From positions 767,137-831,136 of the forward strand of contig NC_049981.1 of NCBI RefSeq assembly GCF_000003815.2: DNA of 64,000 nucleotides, given 5' to 3'. The DNA is from Branchiostoma floridae. Taxonomy: Eukaryota; Chordata; Leptocardii; Amphioxiformes; Branchiostomatidae. Below the pieces are notes generated by a model, which did no database searches, was not told where the DNA came from, and saw nothing but the letters and a program-made list of their open reading frames with translations. This document shows positions 45,020 to 59,271 of this stretch, one piece after another; the stretch's first letter is position 1; each line of letters begins with the position of its first letter. The translations under genes and the position numbers were made by a program.

Positions 45020-48000
45020 GTAAGCTCACTTTTTCATAATTTCAATCATTCATGGAAAGTGGGCATTGTAATGTATGAAAATGATTTAACATGGGCATGA
45101 CGAAGAATACAAACTATTACTAGCAAAACTAGTTTTTAGATTTTTAGGTAGCTTTGCTAGTAATATAATATATAGATTATGAAAATTAGGACATCATGTA
45201 CATTTTTAGCAAATGCTACAACAGTCTTCGTTAGCCACACGGCAAACATCAAAATTACTTCACGGAGGATTGTGTACTATGGACTCTTGTTGCTTTATAT
45301 ACATGACTGACAGCTACATTTGTATATTGAAATGTCTTTATATCTATTCATATAGATAAATATTTGAGGGAAGGGGGATACATACATCGACAAGGCAGAT
45401 ATAGATATCTATTGATTAGTCAAATGCATGATAGATAGTGTACGGCTGTGCGGCATGCATAAAAAGCTGTACAAGCGATCCCTAACTAAATAATTCAAAT
45501 GTAAATACCTGGAACATTTTGGCGACAGCTATCAGCTTCTACTCAAAGAAATACATGTATATGTGGATTATGAGAATGTCTGTTACAGAAACGTAATATA
45601 TAGAGGTAAAGAAAGCGCCATTACTGAAAAGCACTAAATAGGTGTTTGGCCACAATGGCTTTGTTTTGTGGATGGCATCTACTGGAGACGTTGATCCCCA
45701 AAACAAATGCGCGAGGACTGAAAAATAAAAAATAAAAAAACACAAAATGCAAAAAAAATGCTGCTAAACCACAGGACTAAATATGCAGTACATTTGTTTC
45801 CAGACTTGGTTATACATACTATATAACCTCCTTGGTTTGGCCTATGCTTGCCCTAGTAGGACTGTACGAGACAAACGTTTCCATTTCAATAATGCTATTG
45901 ATGGGAATAATAGGCATTGTGGCCAAATGGCATGCATTAACCGTGGGAGTAAGGGAGCAAAAGGTCCTCTGGCAAGTATAAACTTCTGATTGACCAGAAA
46001 TGCTGTTGGGTCACATGTAGCCACAGTTTTTTCAAGAGAACAGGCGAAAAATCAATTCGCGCGGATATTATCCATAAAATTAAGTCAGTGCGGGTTTAAT
46101 AAGAAATACCTAGTGCTGAAACCGTTCTATGATATGATGAGGTTTCAGTTATAAGACCATTTGTTACTGAAACTTACTGCATGCGGGTTATGAAGATACC
46201 TGTCCAGAAAGAATTACACTTTTGGTGATAAGAAAGAACAGATGCCGATTGAAACTTGTTAAGAGAATGGCAATCATTCGCGACTTAGGAAAGGTTTTTA
46301 CTGAACACGTTGTCAGACCAGTACCCGACAGAACCGGTATGAAATTCCAAAGTCAAAGATAAAAATGTAGAATTATCCGTATGCTCTGGCAACGGCCATT
46401 TTTATTTTGTGTTTTTCATTTATTTCCATGAGGGAGGGGGTGAAGACGGAGAGGCTTATGTTGTAGTTGTGGCGTTTTTAACGGATAGGCGTATGATGTA
46501 ATTGTGGCGTTTTTAGCATTTTGATTTTTAATTTTTCATTATTATGTTTATGAAATGTAACACCTTTTTGATTTTTCATTATTATGTTTATGAAATGTAA
46601 CACCTGGGTAACACCAAGGGGGGGGGGGGGGGGGGGGGCTCAGTATCCGGCAGTCCACCGGGACAAATTTATGGCTTCGGAGCCCGGCCGGGGGTGCATT
46701 CCTGAAGGGCACCGGTGCCTTAGTCTTACGTAATAGGCAAGAAGTGTCTTTTTACCTTCCTATTATGCAATATGTGCATAAAGTAAAGAAAAGGATATTT
46801 GTTAACAATTATTACAAAAACAATTCAACAAATATCATTTTCTTTGCTTTTCCATGGGTGCTTTTTGGTGCATTTGTGTTTTTCTGATGCACAAGTAGTA
46901 TGGTATCATCAATCAATAGTATTCTCAGAAAAGCACCCATTGGAAAGTAAAGAAAATGATATTTGTCAACAATTATTACAAAAAAAATACAACAAACATC
47001 ATTTTCTTTACTTTTCCATGGGTGCTTTTTGATGCATTTGTGTTTTTCTGATGCACAAGTAGTATAATATCATCAATCAATAGTATTTTCAGAAAAACAT
47101 TGCTGTTTGGTGAAGTTTGGGCACAATGATATTACATGGCACAACTCCCTGGCTAGTGATATTAATGTCTGCACACATTGCATGATGGGAAGGTAAAAAG
47201 ACACTACTTGCGTAGTAGGAAACACGACAGTGGAGTGAAAAGGCGTTATATGTTGTACAGTGTGTACCAGTGTCGAGTTCCCGTGTACAAACAGATGTGT
47301 GGCACCATCTGGAGTGTGCGACGGAGTCCCTGACTGTGAAGACGCATCGGACGAGCTGCTGTGTCGTGAGTTTTATGCAAATCACAATTAACCCTTGTCC
47401 TGCTGGCTATTTAATTTTGTGGCCAATTTAACCTCCCAGAGCTGATGGCTTCATCAGATAACTAAAACTTGACCTGTTCTGTACTGCTGCAGATTTACTC
47501 CCCCATTCGATGGACTTTGCAGTGGTATGCAACTTTTACATGAGGAATACCCAAAACTCATAACAATACAGCTCAGCATGACAAGGGTTAAATAGGTCCA
47601 TCCCGAATATAAACGGGCTCAGCAGGAAAAAGGTTTTAACAATGTAGTGCTTAAATGGTATGATGTAGCGTGGTGCAAGTACATTTATATATAAGCCCCT
47701 ACATCAGCCAACTTTCAGTAGCTTCAAAATGTGACATTTTACTTATCGCATGCAATGCTCTGATGGCATTTGCAATGGTGTAAGTTACTTCTTAACAATT
47801 CGCCCATTGAGAAATAAGACATAGGACATGAATGCTTGTCTAATGATTAGATTGCCAAACTACATGACTGAAGTGATAATATAAAATGAACTTTTGATAA
47901 ACTGCACAAGAAGATTATGTTTTAGGTTAAATCTTTGACTGGCTTAGTATATATATATATTCTTTGTTATCAGAATAACTATATAATAATAATAATGCTG

Positions 48001-51000
48001 TGGATAGATCCCCATGATATTTTTGCAGATAAGGTGTTGATGAGACGAAGGTCTTGCTTGATAATGAGTCTCCAAGCGGATTTCTTGGGTACTGCAGGGA
48101 ACTGATGTCTGTTCTATTTACATTTCCTATAGAGTCCTGTGTGGATAGAGGACTGTGGCAGTGTGACAGCGGTGAATGCATCAACAACTCCTCGGTCTGT
48201 GATGGAGACAAGGACTGCTCTCCTGGCACAGACGAAGAGAACTGTCTCGGTAGGTTCTTTCGAAAAAAAAAACCTACTCTCCAAGCAGAGGTCAGGGTCC
48301 AACTGTTGTTTGACGTTTTTTTAGTCGTTTTCATCGGGCTTTCTATTTTGTACACTTTCTTGATGTCTCGCGGCCGCAAAAGCCCGATAAAAATGACTAA
48401 AAACGTCAAAAATCATCCGGAGTCTAACCTCTGCTTGGAGAGTAGGTTCTTTCATGTTTATACAAGTTACAGGTACTTCAAGTCAAAACATCATACAAAA
48501 GTTTTTATTTTTCTATGTTTACCATTCATTCTGTATGTTGCAATTAGCCCACGGGCAAGAACTTGCAAAATAAACTTTCATTACTATCATTTTGTTGTGT
48601 ACATATGACCTGTGTTCAACCCAGTGGGTATATATGTACAATAAAACTCATCATTCTTTTATTTATTGTTTACAGCACCCTGCAATCGTCTCCAGTTGGA
48701 GTGTGACGGTGGATGCCTGCCGAAATACCGCGCCTGTGACGGGCTGGAGGACTGTGCAAACGGGGAGGACGAGATGAACTGTACTGTTGGAGGTCAGAAC
48801 CGATCAACATGTCTTTATCATACACCACGGAAAATAGCTGGCACAATTGAAATTTCACCCACTCTAGCAATGTCAACCCAATGTTACATTCTGTAAAACA
48901 CAGACTGGGAAAATACCTAAGCTAGCAAGTTCTTAGCCTCCATTACAGTCTTGGAACGGGTTTGGTATTTTGGGGGGGGGGGGCGTTAGTTCGCGTTTAT
49001 CAACCTTGGTTAGGTTCTCTCATGCCGGCGGGAAATGGAGTTTGCTGAGGAAGGGAGTTTGCCGTGAAAGGTAGTTTTGCCCCGTTTGGAAACAGTACAG
49101 GCTTCGAAACAGGGCGAAAATACCTTACACTGCAAACTCTCTTTCCCGGCATTAGAGAACCTAGCCAATCGTTGAAAATCGCGAACCACCGCCCCCAATG
49201 AATATCAGTCCCGTTCGAAGACTGCAATGGAGGCTATCAAGTTCTCACTTTTGTGTCACCGATCTTTCTTCACTTGGAGCTAAAATCCGCATTGCAACGC
49301 ATCAACAACCCCCGTCTTTGCCCAATTGTTTTAGTTAGCAACAGTCATCAAAGGTGACGTTATATATCATAGATGATTGCATAGTAACTACCTATGAACC
49401 AACCTGTTTTCTTTACAATTGAAATTAAAGAAAGAAATTCCCCCGCACAGGTTGTGGTCCTAAGCAGTTCCCCTGCGCGGACGGTACCTGCCTGATGGAG
49501 TCTCAGCTGTGTGACAACCGGACGGACTGTAGTGAAGGGGAGGACGAGGAGGACTGTGGAGGTAGCTCTTTGTTCTCTGTGATGGCCTCTTCTCTCCGAA
49601 ATCCGAAAAGAGGAGGCCTGCCTCACCACATTCTATTAACCTATAAACATCAGCAGTATCAGCAGTATTCTCCAACCAGCACAGTGGCGCACCCTAGGTG
49701 GCCACTTACACAAACTACAACCCATACTGGCCAGAACTGACACCTATAAGTGATTAAATTTAGTGTTTTTTCTACAAACAGTTATACCAGAGTGGAACGC
49801 TCTGCCTGGCGTGGGAAATGTAGATGTAGATGTAGATGTAGATGTAGATGTAGATGTAGATGTAGATGCAGATGCAGATGTAGATGTAGATGTAGATGTA
49901 GATGTAGACTCATGTGTGACCCAAGGGCTTTGAAACGGAGATGTGTGCCGGGCTTACGCATCACAATGTGATGTATGGCAACTTTAGCTTTAGATGTAGA
50001 TGTAGCTAGATGATACGCCAAATAGCATTTTTTCCAGCATCGGGATATTACTTTTGGAAACGTCCAGACATTCCAGCTGCAGATAGCATCACAATCTTTC
50101 ATCAGTAACACAAAGGAGATCTTTTGTACTGAAGACAGCAATTCACAACCTTGCTGATAGCATTTTGCATTGAAATCTTTTTTAAGTGGGTAGGACATAC
50201 GTGAAATACATCATACTTTAGGAATGCATAAACGATTTCCATATTTGATCGCAGGAAAGTTTCTAAGTTTGAAAAGTCTCATTGTCGGATTCTTTCCTCA
50301 CAGATGTCCTACCTCCTGGATTTCCGCTTGGTTTGGCGAGTCGGTACATTTCCGATGTTTTCATCACTGCCAGTTCCGAGTACAAGCCGGAGTTCGCCGC
50401 CTCCCAGGCAAGGCACACGCCTCCGACTGCACCGGGGTACTGCTGGGTACCGAGTACAGTGGAGGACCAATGGATCCAGGTACACGATATCCTCATTATC
50501 TCCATGAAAAATAGAGTTACTGGTTTTGATGTGAATGATGTTTGGAGTATACCTTGAGATCCGCTGGATGGCTTGGGATGCGGTTGTTTAGCAGGTGGAT
50601 AGGTGCGGTGATTGTGGCAGGGATGGTCGGTTTTGAGCACCTGTTGATTGACATTGGTACTGCAGTAGTAGAAACCCGGGAAGGGGGGTTGTGTTGTTTG
50701 TCAGGTCCGCGCTTGAAACTTCTGTAACATCTGAACGAATTATCCTATGACCAAAAATATTTCAGAGAATGTTGTCAAATCTAAGAAATTTTCAAAAGAT
50801 CTGAATTTTAGGAAAAGTCGGGAAATTTGGTGGCATTTGCGTAAGCCATTCTGACGTTATGCGACATGAAAGTTGGTGCGAGCCTCAAAAGACCGCCCTC
50901 ACCGTTTGTATAGGGTTAAGCCGTGCCGTATTGCCCTAGCAGACTGAATGATATAATCGTTCATCTGTTGTATGTTTGACTGCAGGTTTACTTTGGTAAG

Positions 51001-54000
51001 ACGACTAACGTAACCGGTGTGGTCATCAGTGGAGGCGGCTCGAACTGGGACCTGGGTAGTTGGGTGACGTCATTCACTCTGGCCTTCAGCATGGACGGCG
51101 ATGTGTGGACACCGTATGGAGGCATCGGCAAAGATGTGCAGGTACGGGGGATTGTGTCGACAAGGATGTTAGAAAAAGGTCCAAGGTTTCGTGGCATAGC
51201 ATACGTTATATGCATTACCTCTGAACTAACAGTAGGAAATGGTATCCGTATAGCATCGCATCACTATTGTGGGCCATGTCCCATGAGTATAGTCCTCGGA
51301 TGCAGATATCTATATTTCTTCATAGGCGATTTTTTTTTTGTTTTCCTGGTGTATTCTTCTTCTTCTTCTTGACCGTATTACATCTGTAACACAAAAATCC
51401 ACAAGAAGAAACTGAATTTGTCTGGAGCAATTGCGTACATTCCATTCTATGCCAAAAAGTTCAAAGAACATGTTTCTTATCGCAGTAATTTAATGAATGA
51501 AAGAAGTTACATCAATCATGTTAATTTTCATTTTCTATATTTTTGGCCACGCCTCAGGGGCGAGACTGGTCGTGTAGTATTATGTGGGAGTACAGTCAAA
51601 CCTGCCCGAGCGACCACCTCTTCTCAGCGACCACCTGGCCATTTCGACCACTTTTTCTCGGTCCCGATTTATTTTCCCATTGACGTAAGCATTAAGCGAC
51701 CTTTTCTCAACGACCACCTGGCCAACGCGACCGCGACCAGCCCAAATTGGGACCCATAACGACCGCATCATTTTCAAAATTGAGGTTTTCATCGATTTTT
51801 GATGATAACTAGCATGATTTTGTGCCGAAATCGGCCAGATTTCGTCGGATTTTGGAGTTAAATTTACAGTTTACAGTGTGCCTGTTGTATTTGAGATTAA
51901 AGACCTCGCTTCTTTGCGTGCGTGCAGTGTGCTTGCTTTATGCCATTAAGCACAATGGAAACCATTTATACTTTCCATCGGGCATGTTTAGAGTCGATAC
52001 TCTTCTCAGCGACCACCTGTCCAAATCGACCGCTTTTTTCCGGTCCCCCGGGTGGTCGTCTTGGACAGGTTTGACTGTAGCTTGAGATAAAGGCCGGAAG
52101 TGTTCTGTATAATATAACCTTACCTGATTTTGTTCTGTATCTTATGTCTTAACCTGAACCTTCCTTCTCGCATCCTTGAGAAGGTTTTCCAAGGAAACCG
52201 AGACCGGTACAACAAGGTGAGTCGTCCACTCCAAGTCCCCGTGACGTCACGCTACATCCGTCTGTATCCAGCCGGCTACGAGGGCTGGGTTGCCATGGTG
52301 ATGGAGGTGTACGTCACAAACGGTTAGTTTGTTGAACCATTTCCAACCGGACCATAAGTGTTTCACTTAGAAAATGTAGGAAATTTTTCAATACCTTTCT
52401 ATTAGGGGTGATAAGGAACTTTTTGTTTGTAGCATTTTGCAACGGAAGTATATACCATACAAGTCCTCTTGAAAAATATGTGAAAAATATTATTGTATTT
52501 TGAAGATTTTGTGGATAATTGCATTATAAAGGCTAATACGATATTTTCGTTCGTCGATGAAGATTAGACATCCAAATAATAAGATATGCCAAAAAGCAGT
52601 TACTCAAGCAACTGGATATGATTTCGGAAACGGTCCGACGTTTCAGATAGCATCTTTCGTCAGTGACACTGAAGTGACCTGGGAGAAACTGGTCTTTTAT
52701 ACCCTAACTATGAATGAAGACAATTTTAGATGTCCAGTATGAACCATTGGAAGACAAGTCTATATTGTCTTACATAAACGATATTTTCGTTCATTTGTAG
52801 ACGAAAACGTTTGGCTGGCACAGGAGGAGCACGTCCCATTGGGAGTTGGTATTGATCCGGACAATCCCGAGGCCGCTCCGAAGATTCCCGACCTCTATAT
52901 GACCGCTTCATCGCGAGAGGGCGATTTCTTCCCATGGCTGGCGCGTCTGAACAACGGGAGGGGGCAGGGGTGGGGAACGGGCTGGTCTCCAGCGGTCCGG
53001 GATGACCTCGAACTATGGCTCCAGGTAATTCTTCTCCTAAACACAGTTCGGGTGTTTGAGTATCCACATGTATGAATGCCCAGTTAGCCTGACTAAAATC
53101 GCGCCCCAAGCGGCCGGTCCTACAATTGCCGCCGCCCTAAGAGGGGAGGGGGTAATTAACCCCAGCCAGCGAGAGATTGTGTAAACACAGGCTACTGGTC
53201 AGCTTGCTCTATAGGTTACTTCCTTTAGCATATGGTGAGTACCGCTGCATGTGTCGTGGCATGTATATATAAATGTAAACGAGACTGCGCGCGCGGTCTC
53301 AACCGAGACGGGGGTCGATACCGACTTCCAAGCACCTTTGACCCATTGCTGACGTCACACTTCCACTCTGGATATGTGACATAGGCTTTGCTATTAAAGC
53401 GCTTTATTTTGTGTACGGGTATAAAGTTCAAAATTGTAAAACAATGTTGACTACCGTCACAGATCAACTTACATTCGAAGTGGATGCGTGGTTATTATCA
53501 TGTGAAGGCGTCACTTGCTCTCAGACTACAATGTCTTCAATTTCAAACTACTATATCTTTTACTGAATCGATTCAATCATCTCTTTTCTTTTGATTTACT
53601 ACGTTCATTTCTGTATAATATCTGTAACAATATCTATTTAATATTTGTTATATTTGTGTCTGTTTGGTGGTACTAGTGAAAAGGTGACCATGTTAAGAAA
53701 TTTTCAGCATACCCACCAATGTTGTGGGAAAGAACAAGAAGTGAATAATTAGGTAAATAAATAAATACGCGTCGAGCGTGGCGTAACTGGTAGAGCGTTC
53801 GGCTCGGAATCTAAAATTTATATAGGTCCTGAGCTCGATACCCGCCGTGCCCCCGACGTTGTGCCCTTGGGAAAGGCACTTTACACGACCTTCTTCACTT
53901 CACCCAGGTGTAAAAATGGGTACCTGACTTCGGCCGGGGAGGTAAAATCTACCTTTACCTTCTGTCTGTACCGTGTATGTGGCACTGTTAATATAAGTTG

Positions 54001-57000
54001 CATAACTTGAGTGCAGGGCCACATTGTCCTCGCCTGTCCAAAAGCGAATAGGAAAAATTAAAGCGGCCATTACGAAAAATATTGTTTAGAAAAAGTATAC
54101 ATAAATACAAATTAATTGTGTGTTTTCTCCGTCTCACTCCAGATTAATCACGACAATGTGTACGAAGTTGTCGGTGTCATCACGCAGGGGGCTTACAACC
54201 TCGACCGCTGGGTGACGTCATACACGCTGGCGTTCTCTGTGAACGGTGAAACATGGACACCGTACAATTCAAGCACCGGGGACGTAAAGGTCAGTCAAAC
54301 TACAAACTTTGAAGACAAACAAGGCGGTGTAACGTTGGTTACGCAACAGCTAGTTAAGCCCCGGTCACAAAGCGCGTACGATTCCTTGCGACTCCTTCCG
54401 ATAAGCGCAGTGCGTCGTAAGTCGGGGGAGAATAGGAAGCAATGGTTTAAGTATATAAAGCCGTGGTCACAAAGCGCGTAGTGCATCGTACGATGAGGTC
54501 ATAAGAGCGTGCCTGCGTCAATCGCAGTGAATCATAGTAAATCGGGGAGCGTCGTATGGCGAAAAATAGAGCTGAAATGGATTTTGAACATGTTCAAAAT
54601 TTCGCTATCGTCGTAAGATTTTATTTGCCCACATAGCAGACTTCATTACGGCAATTTTTGCCTACTGATGAGGTTATAGATTTATGAATTGTTAGCATGT
54701 TGTGATGGTTTCAGTTTTCCCTGATATTGTGGATATTGACGAAAAGGGAAAATACATCAGTCGCAACTGCAACAGTCGCAACCAGAGAACAGCGCGCCCC
54801 GCACAGGTGATGCAGACAATTGTTTGATCGCTTCATGCACGCGAGTTTATGAATGAATGAAAGACCTTTATTGTACATTCATGCCTCGACGGGCTAGGTA
54901 CAGGTCACTGATAACAGACATGACTGATAACAGAATAACAAATATATGAAAAAAACAACAGGATACAATTTAACTAGTTGAAGGTACTAAGCTAACAGGA
55001 TGGTCGACATTTTCTCGCTTCTTTGTACAGGTGTAGATATAAGAACATATAATGTTTGATATACAGGGTTTGTCTAGGCGCATCAAAAATAGAAATTTAT
55101 CCGTTGCATTAAGATGTTCAAAATATGGGAACTTTTTTCTGATATATTCATAAAGCACAATCCGTTCATTATGGTACAATTTACAGTGTAAAATAAAATG
55201 CTGTTCATCTTCTACATGTTGTAGATCACAAAATTGGCAGACTCTATGCTGCAGAGGGGTGCGGTTGTGCCTTCCAGTTTCGATATGTAACTTGTGGCAA
55301 CTAATCCGGAGTTTAGTGACAGCCACTCTGTGCTGTATGTTTTTCACCATCAGATATTCTTCTTCTTTATAAATAGTCTTGAATAATCTATAGGTTCGTA
55401 ATTTGTTACCGAAAGATTTGTCCCGGTTGTCATTGTGTATTTCGGTTCTAAATGTTTGAATGTAAATATCCTTTAATCGTTGGCTGATGGCGTTGGTTAT
55501 AGGTGATAGGTTTCTTCCTAGAGATATTTGAGATCTCCATATGTAGGCAAAACCGCATTCCTCCAGTATCTTACGAACGCCGGACGCCCAGCACTTATTT
55601 CCATTATCATCTAGTTGTAATTGACAAGATAGGGCGTCGGCTTGTAGACTGTCAGCTGGCACGTTTTGACGGATTCTTAGAAAGTGTTTGATAGCGTTCA
55701 GGGAGGCTTCCAGTTGAATGGGGTACCTCCCTAATTCCGCTCTTGTGGCAAGGTTAGATGCTGGTCTGGGGACATTTAGTGCTTGTTTGCAGAATTTAAG
55801 GTGAACAGATTCAATGGGACAGGTTTTAGGGCTTTTAAATGCGCCCCATATTTCTGAGCCATAAAGTAGAATAGGTTTGACACATGCATCGAAAAGTTTG
55901 TTTATAACTGGTAATGAGGCGGTGGCTTTATCTAAAGATTGTTTTATTCCGAATAAAGCCTTCAGACCTTTGCCACTCAGGTATTTGTTGTTAGCTTTAA
56001 ACGTGCCAGCTGCACTCACAATAATACCAAGATAAGTATAACAAGTTACAATTTCTATTTCACGATTATCAAACAGGAGAGAACAGTTTTTAGGAAGACT
56101 GCCACCCTTTGTAAATACAATAATTTTTGTTTTCCTAGGATTTACTTTTAATTTCCAAAGTGCACAATAATTTTCCAGATTGTTCAAGGAATGCTGTAAT
56201 CCCTGTTTGGACTCGGAAAAAATTACCAAGTCGTCAGCATACAACAAGCATGGGTTATTAGATCAAATCTAAGCTCTCGTCGGTCTTGGGTCAGTTTACC
56301 ATAATCGTAATAACCATGGGGAGCAACCCGAACATAAAGGCAGGCTCTATGAGTCGGAAATATATATGATATAATGCTTATGATATGATTTTTGTATGAT
56401 GGCATCTTTTTGTTGATAGCACATCATGATACGATCTCCGAAAGAGCCTGACACGTAGAGCCGGCAAGCAGGCCGAGATAATCATACCAGTACTCACGCT
56501 TGATTTGAACTTTTCTTGTAATACTCTTGTTGTCATGGTCTCTTTCAATTCATTTTTACAGTTTAAGATATTATAGGAAGGTATTCAACAGCTAAGTCCA
56601 CATTTTGCTGGTTAAAGAAGCACAAAAACGGCCCGGCGGCTATTCAAACTGAGAGACACAAGTGAAAAATCGTACGACGCTGGAAAAATTTTGAACATCA
56701 TCCGATGCGTTGCGATGGATGATTTTGCTTACGATTTTGCTGCGATTTACTGCGCTTATCGTACGATATGCGGAATATACCATCGCAAGAAATCGTACGC
56801 GCTTTGTGACCGGGGCTTTAGCGCCTGCGCCTAAAGCCCATGAGAGAAAATTAAAAAAAAAACTATTGAAACTCCTTCCGTGGTTTGATTTTATGTAAAA
56901 TCTGGGTGATTTTGGAGTGGCTGTAGCAGCTAAAGTAGGAAACAACCCTATACTTGTTGAATCAATTATAAAAAATACCATCAAGGGGTATTTTTAGAAC

Positions 57001-59240
57001 ATATATATTTTTTTATTTGGGGGTCAAAACTCACCATAGAGTAGTGTTCATGCACAATGTGGCAATCAGGATTAACAGACTAGTGCTGAAAATCCCAATT
57101 CTAGAAAAATACCTTAGTATGAATAGTAAACTTACTGCTCACCTATACGGTCTGAATTCTTTTTGAATTTTTTTTTTGTTTCTTTTAGCTAGCAAACGAA
57201 GTTTAAAAAAATTGACCGTTACATATATGTAATAATTTGTTTTTGTTTTTTTAGATTTTCAAAGGAAACAGTGACAGCCATCGCTATGCTCGCAACATGT
57301 TGGACAAACCGGTTTTAGCGTCATACACACGGTTCTATCCGCGCAGCGTTCAGAATGCACTGAGGGTCGAGGTTCTTGTCAAAGACGGTAAGAAGGCCTA
57401 CATGTGTTTTTCTTGAATTTTTTCTTCATGTCTAGTGGTGGGAACCGGTACAGTATAACTTTACAAAACCGTTTTTATTTGTTCTTGGATCGGACCCAAA
57501 CAAAATGGACCTACAAAGTATCAGTAGACTGGATTTTGGAACGATTAGAATATGAACACATTATATCGGCAAGCTAGTGTCCATACGTTTGGGGGCTCAA
57601 GAGTTCATGGCATCTTTTTACAGTCAAACGCACAAAGGCAGTTAACGTTTTTAACATGAAGGTAGGATTTTAGAACGGAGTCGGATACTCCATCCACCAA
57701 TCAGAATCGCTTGCAGCGAAATAGACCATTGTTTTAAGTGTCGCATATTCATTAGTTTTTAGAGACGATCATGTTCAGTTGGGAACTGATCCTACGGATC
57801 TGAACCGGACCAGTACCTTGATTTTCTGTACCGTTTGATACCCACCCCTATCTATGAACATTTATTAGTGTTCCATTTTTGTCTACAATATCAACTAATT
57901 GGCACTGCAGTACAATAGAAAGTCGCTAAGGGGCAAATGTAATAATTTTTGGGTCTGATCAAGACATAGCCACGTACTGAGTACCAATCAGCATCCTTCC
58001 AGGCACTCTGGACTTTTTGTATTGACAGACACACAGACTCACGGATGCTGAAAAAAACATAAAAGTACCACCAAACAAAAGAGGTCCTAAATGTGGACAC
58101 TCAAGTTTGTATTAGGCCTATGACACATTTCCTACCCGGGGCCCGACCGGGCTGTTTGCGGACACGAGAAATTAAAGCTTATGCCAATGAATATGCGCAG
58201 GACATGCTGTTGAATTATTTCAGGTCCGTCTTGTGCTTTTGCTGCCATTGATAGCGTACTTTTCGCCCCCCCCCCTCCTTGTAGAAATGTGACGTTAGCC
58301 TAATTGGCGAAGGCTTAGGTCCCAACCGGGACCCGGCCGGGTAGCTTTCGGAAACGAAAAATATGATGAAAAAGGCAACAAAAGCGAAACGTAAAAAAAC
58401 AATCATTAGCATAATTTGTGTAAATTCCTTGATAAACACTTTTATTTTTCGTTTCCACCAACATCACGACCGGGGCGGGCCCGGTTTGAAAATCGGACCT
58501 AGGCCTTAGGGGTGCAACTTTCCGTTGTTCACTTTCAAAGGTTCCGGGTGTGCATCTGACGAGGCCTTCTGTAACGGGACGTGCCGAGCACGGGACACTT
58601 TCTGTCGGGCTTTTGACGGATGTGTACCGCAGCCCTATAACCATGGAGATTAGTAAATAAACTCATCATAAGAATTGACTTGCTTGCATACTACATCATA
58701 ATATTAAAGTTTTAGCCAATGTAAGGATGAATATAAAAGCATAAACAGCAATATGAAATTATGACCTAAAATCACAATGACAAATATTATGACAATTCTT
58801 AATCAAAATTCAAGCACTAGAATTTCAAGTATATTAAGGATTCTACTATTCTTCATTCAATTGCTTATGTGAAATATAAGCTCGTCGGGTTAAATGCTTT
58901 AACCTTACAGGTTTGTAATGTGTGGTTTCTGTTTGTATTAAACTCACAGGTTGTCTTTGTTGCAGCATAGTGTGTGAAGACGTGCTGCAGGCAGAGTGCG
59001 GTCGACTGGAATCGACCGCCAGGCTGGAAGATCTGGGATGTTTGGGTTCGTTGCTACACCTTCTACATGTATCTCTGTAGCTGCTCTGTACATATAAAGA
59101 GTAGGCTTATATGTAGTGTTAGAGTTGCATGACTCGTGATTTATCATTACAGTACATGCGTTGGGATATGCATCAACTTGTGGTATATCTTTCGACTGAT
59201 TACAGTCAAAAAGAAAGATCTGAGAGAAAGAGAGAGAGCT

Positions 59241-59271
<31 letters not shown>

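Noticed and set aside
43616-45100. Other-frame and antisense open frames across the LDLa exon
   Set aside because: They are shadows of a long repetitive, GC-balanced coding exon; the frame with 12 LDLa modules and a signal peptide explains the sequence.
49750-49971. Cys-Arg repeat protein
   Set aside because: It is the translation of the (GATGTA)n hexanucleotide repeat.
50542-50727. Additional exon between the first two discoidin exons
   Set aside because: The discoidin domain joins correctly from 50479 to 50986, so this open frame lies in an intron.
53766-53850. Functional tRNA gene
   Set aside because: A and B boxes are present but cloverleaf pairing is poor and a conserved SINE body follows, so it is a SINE head.
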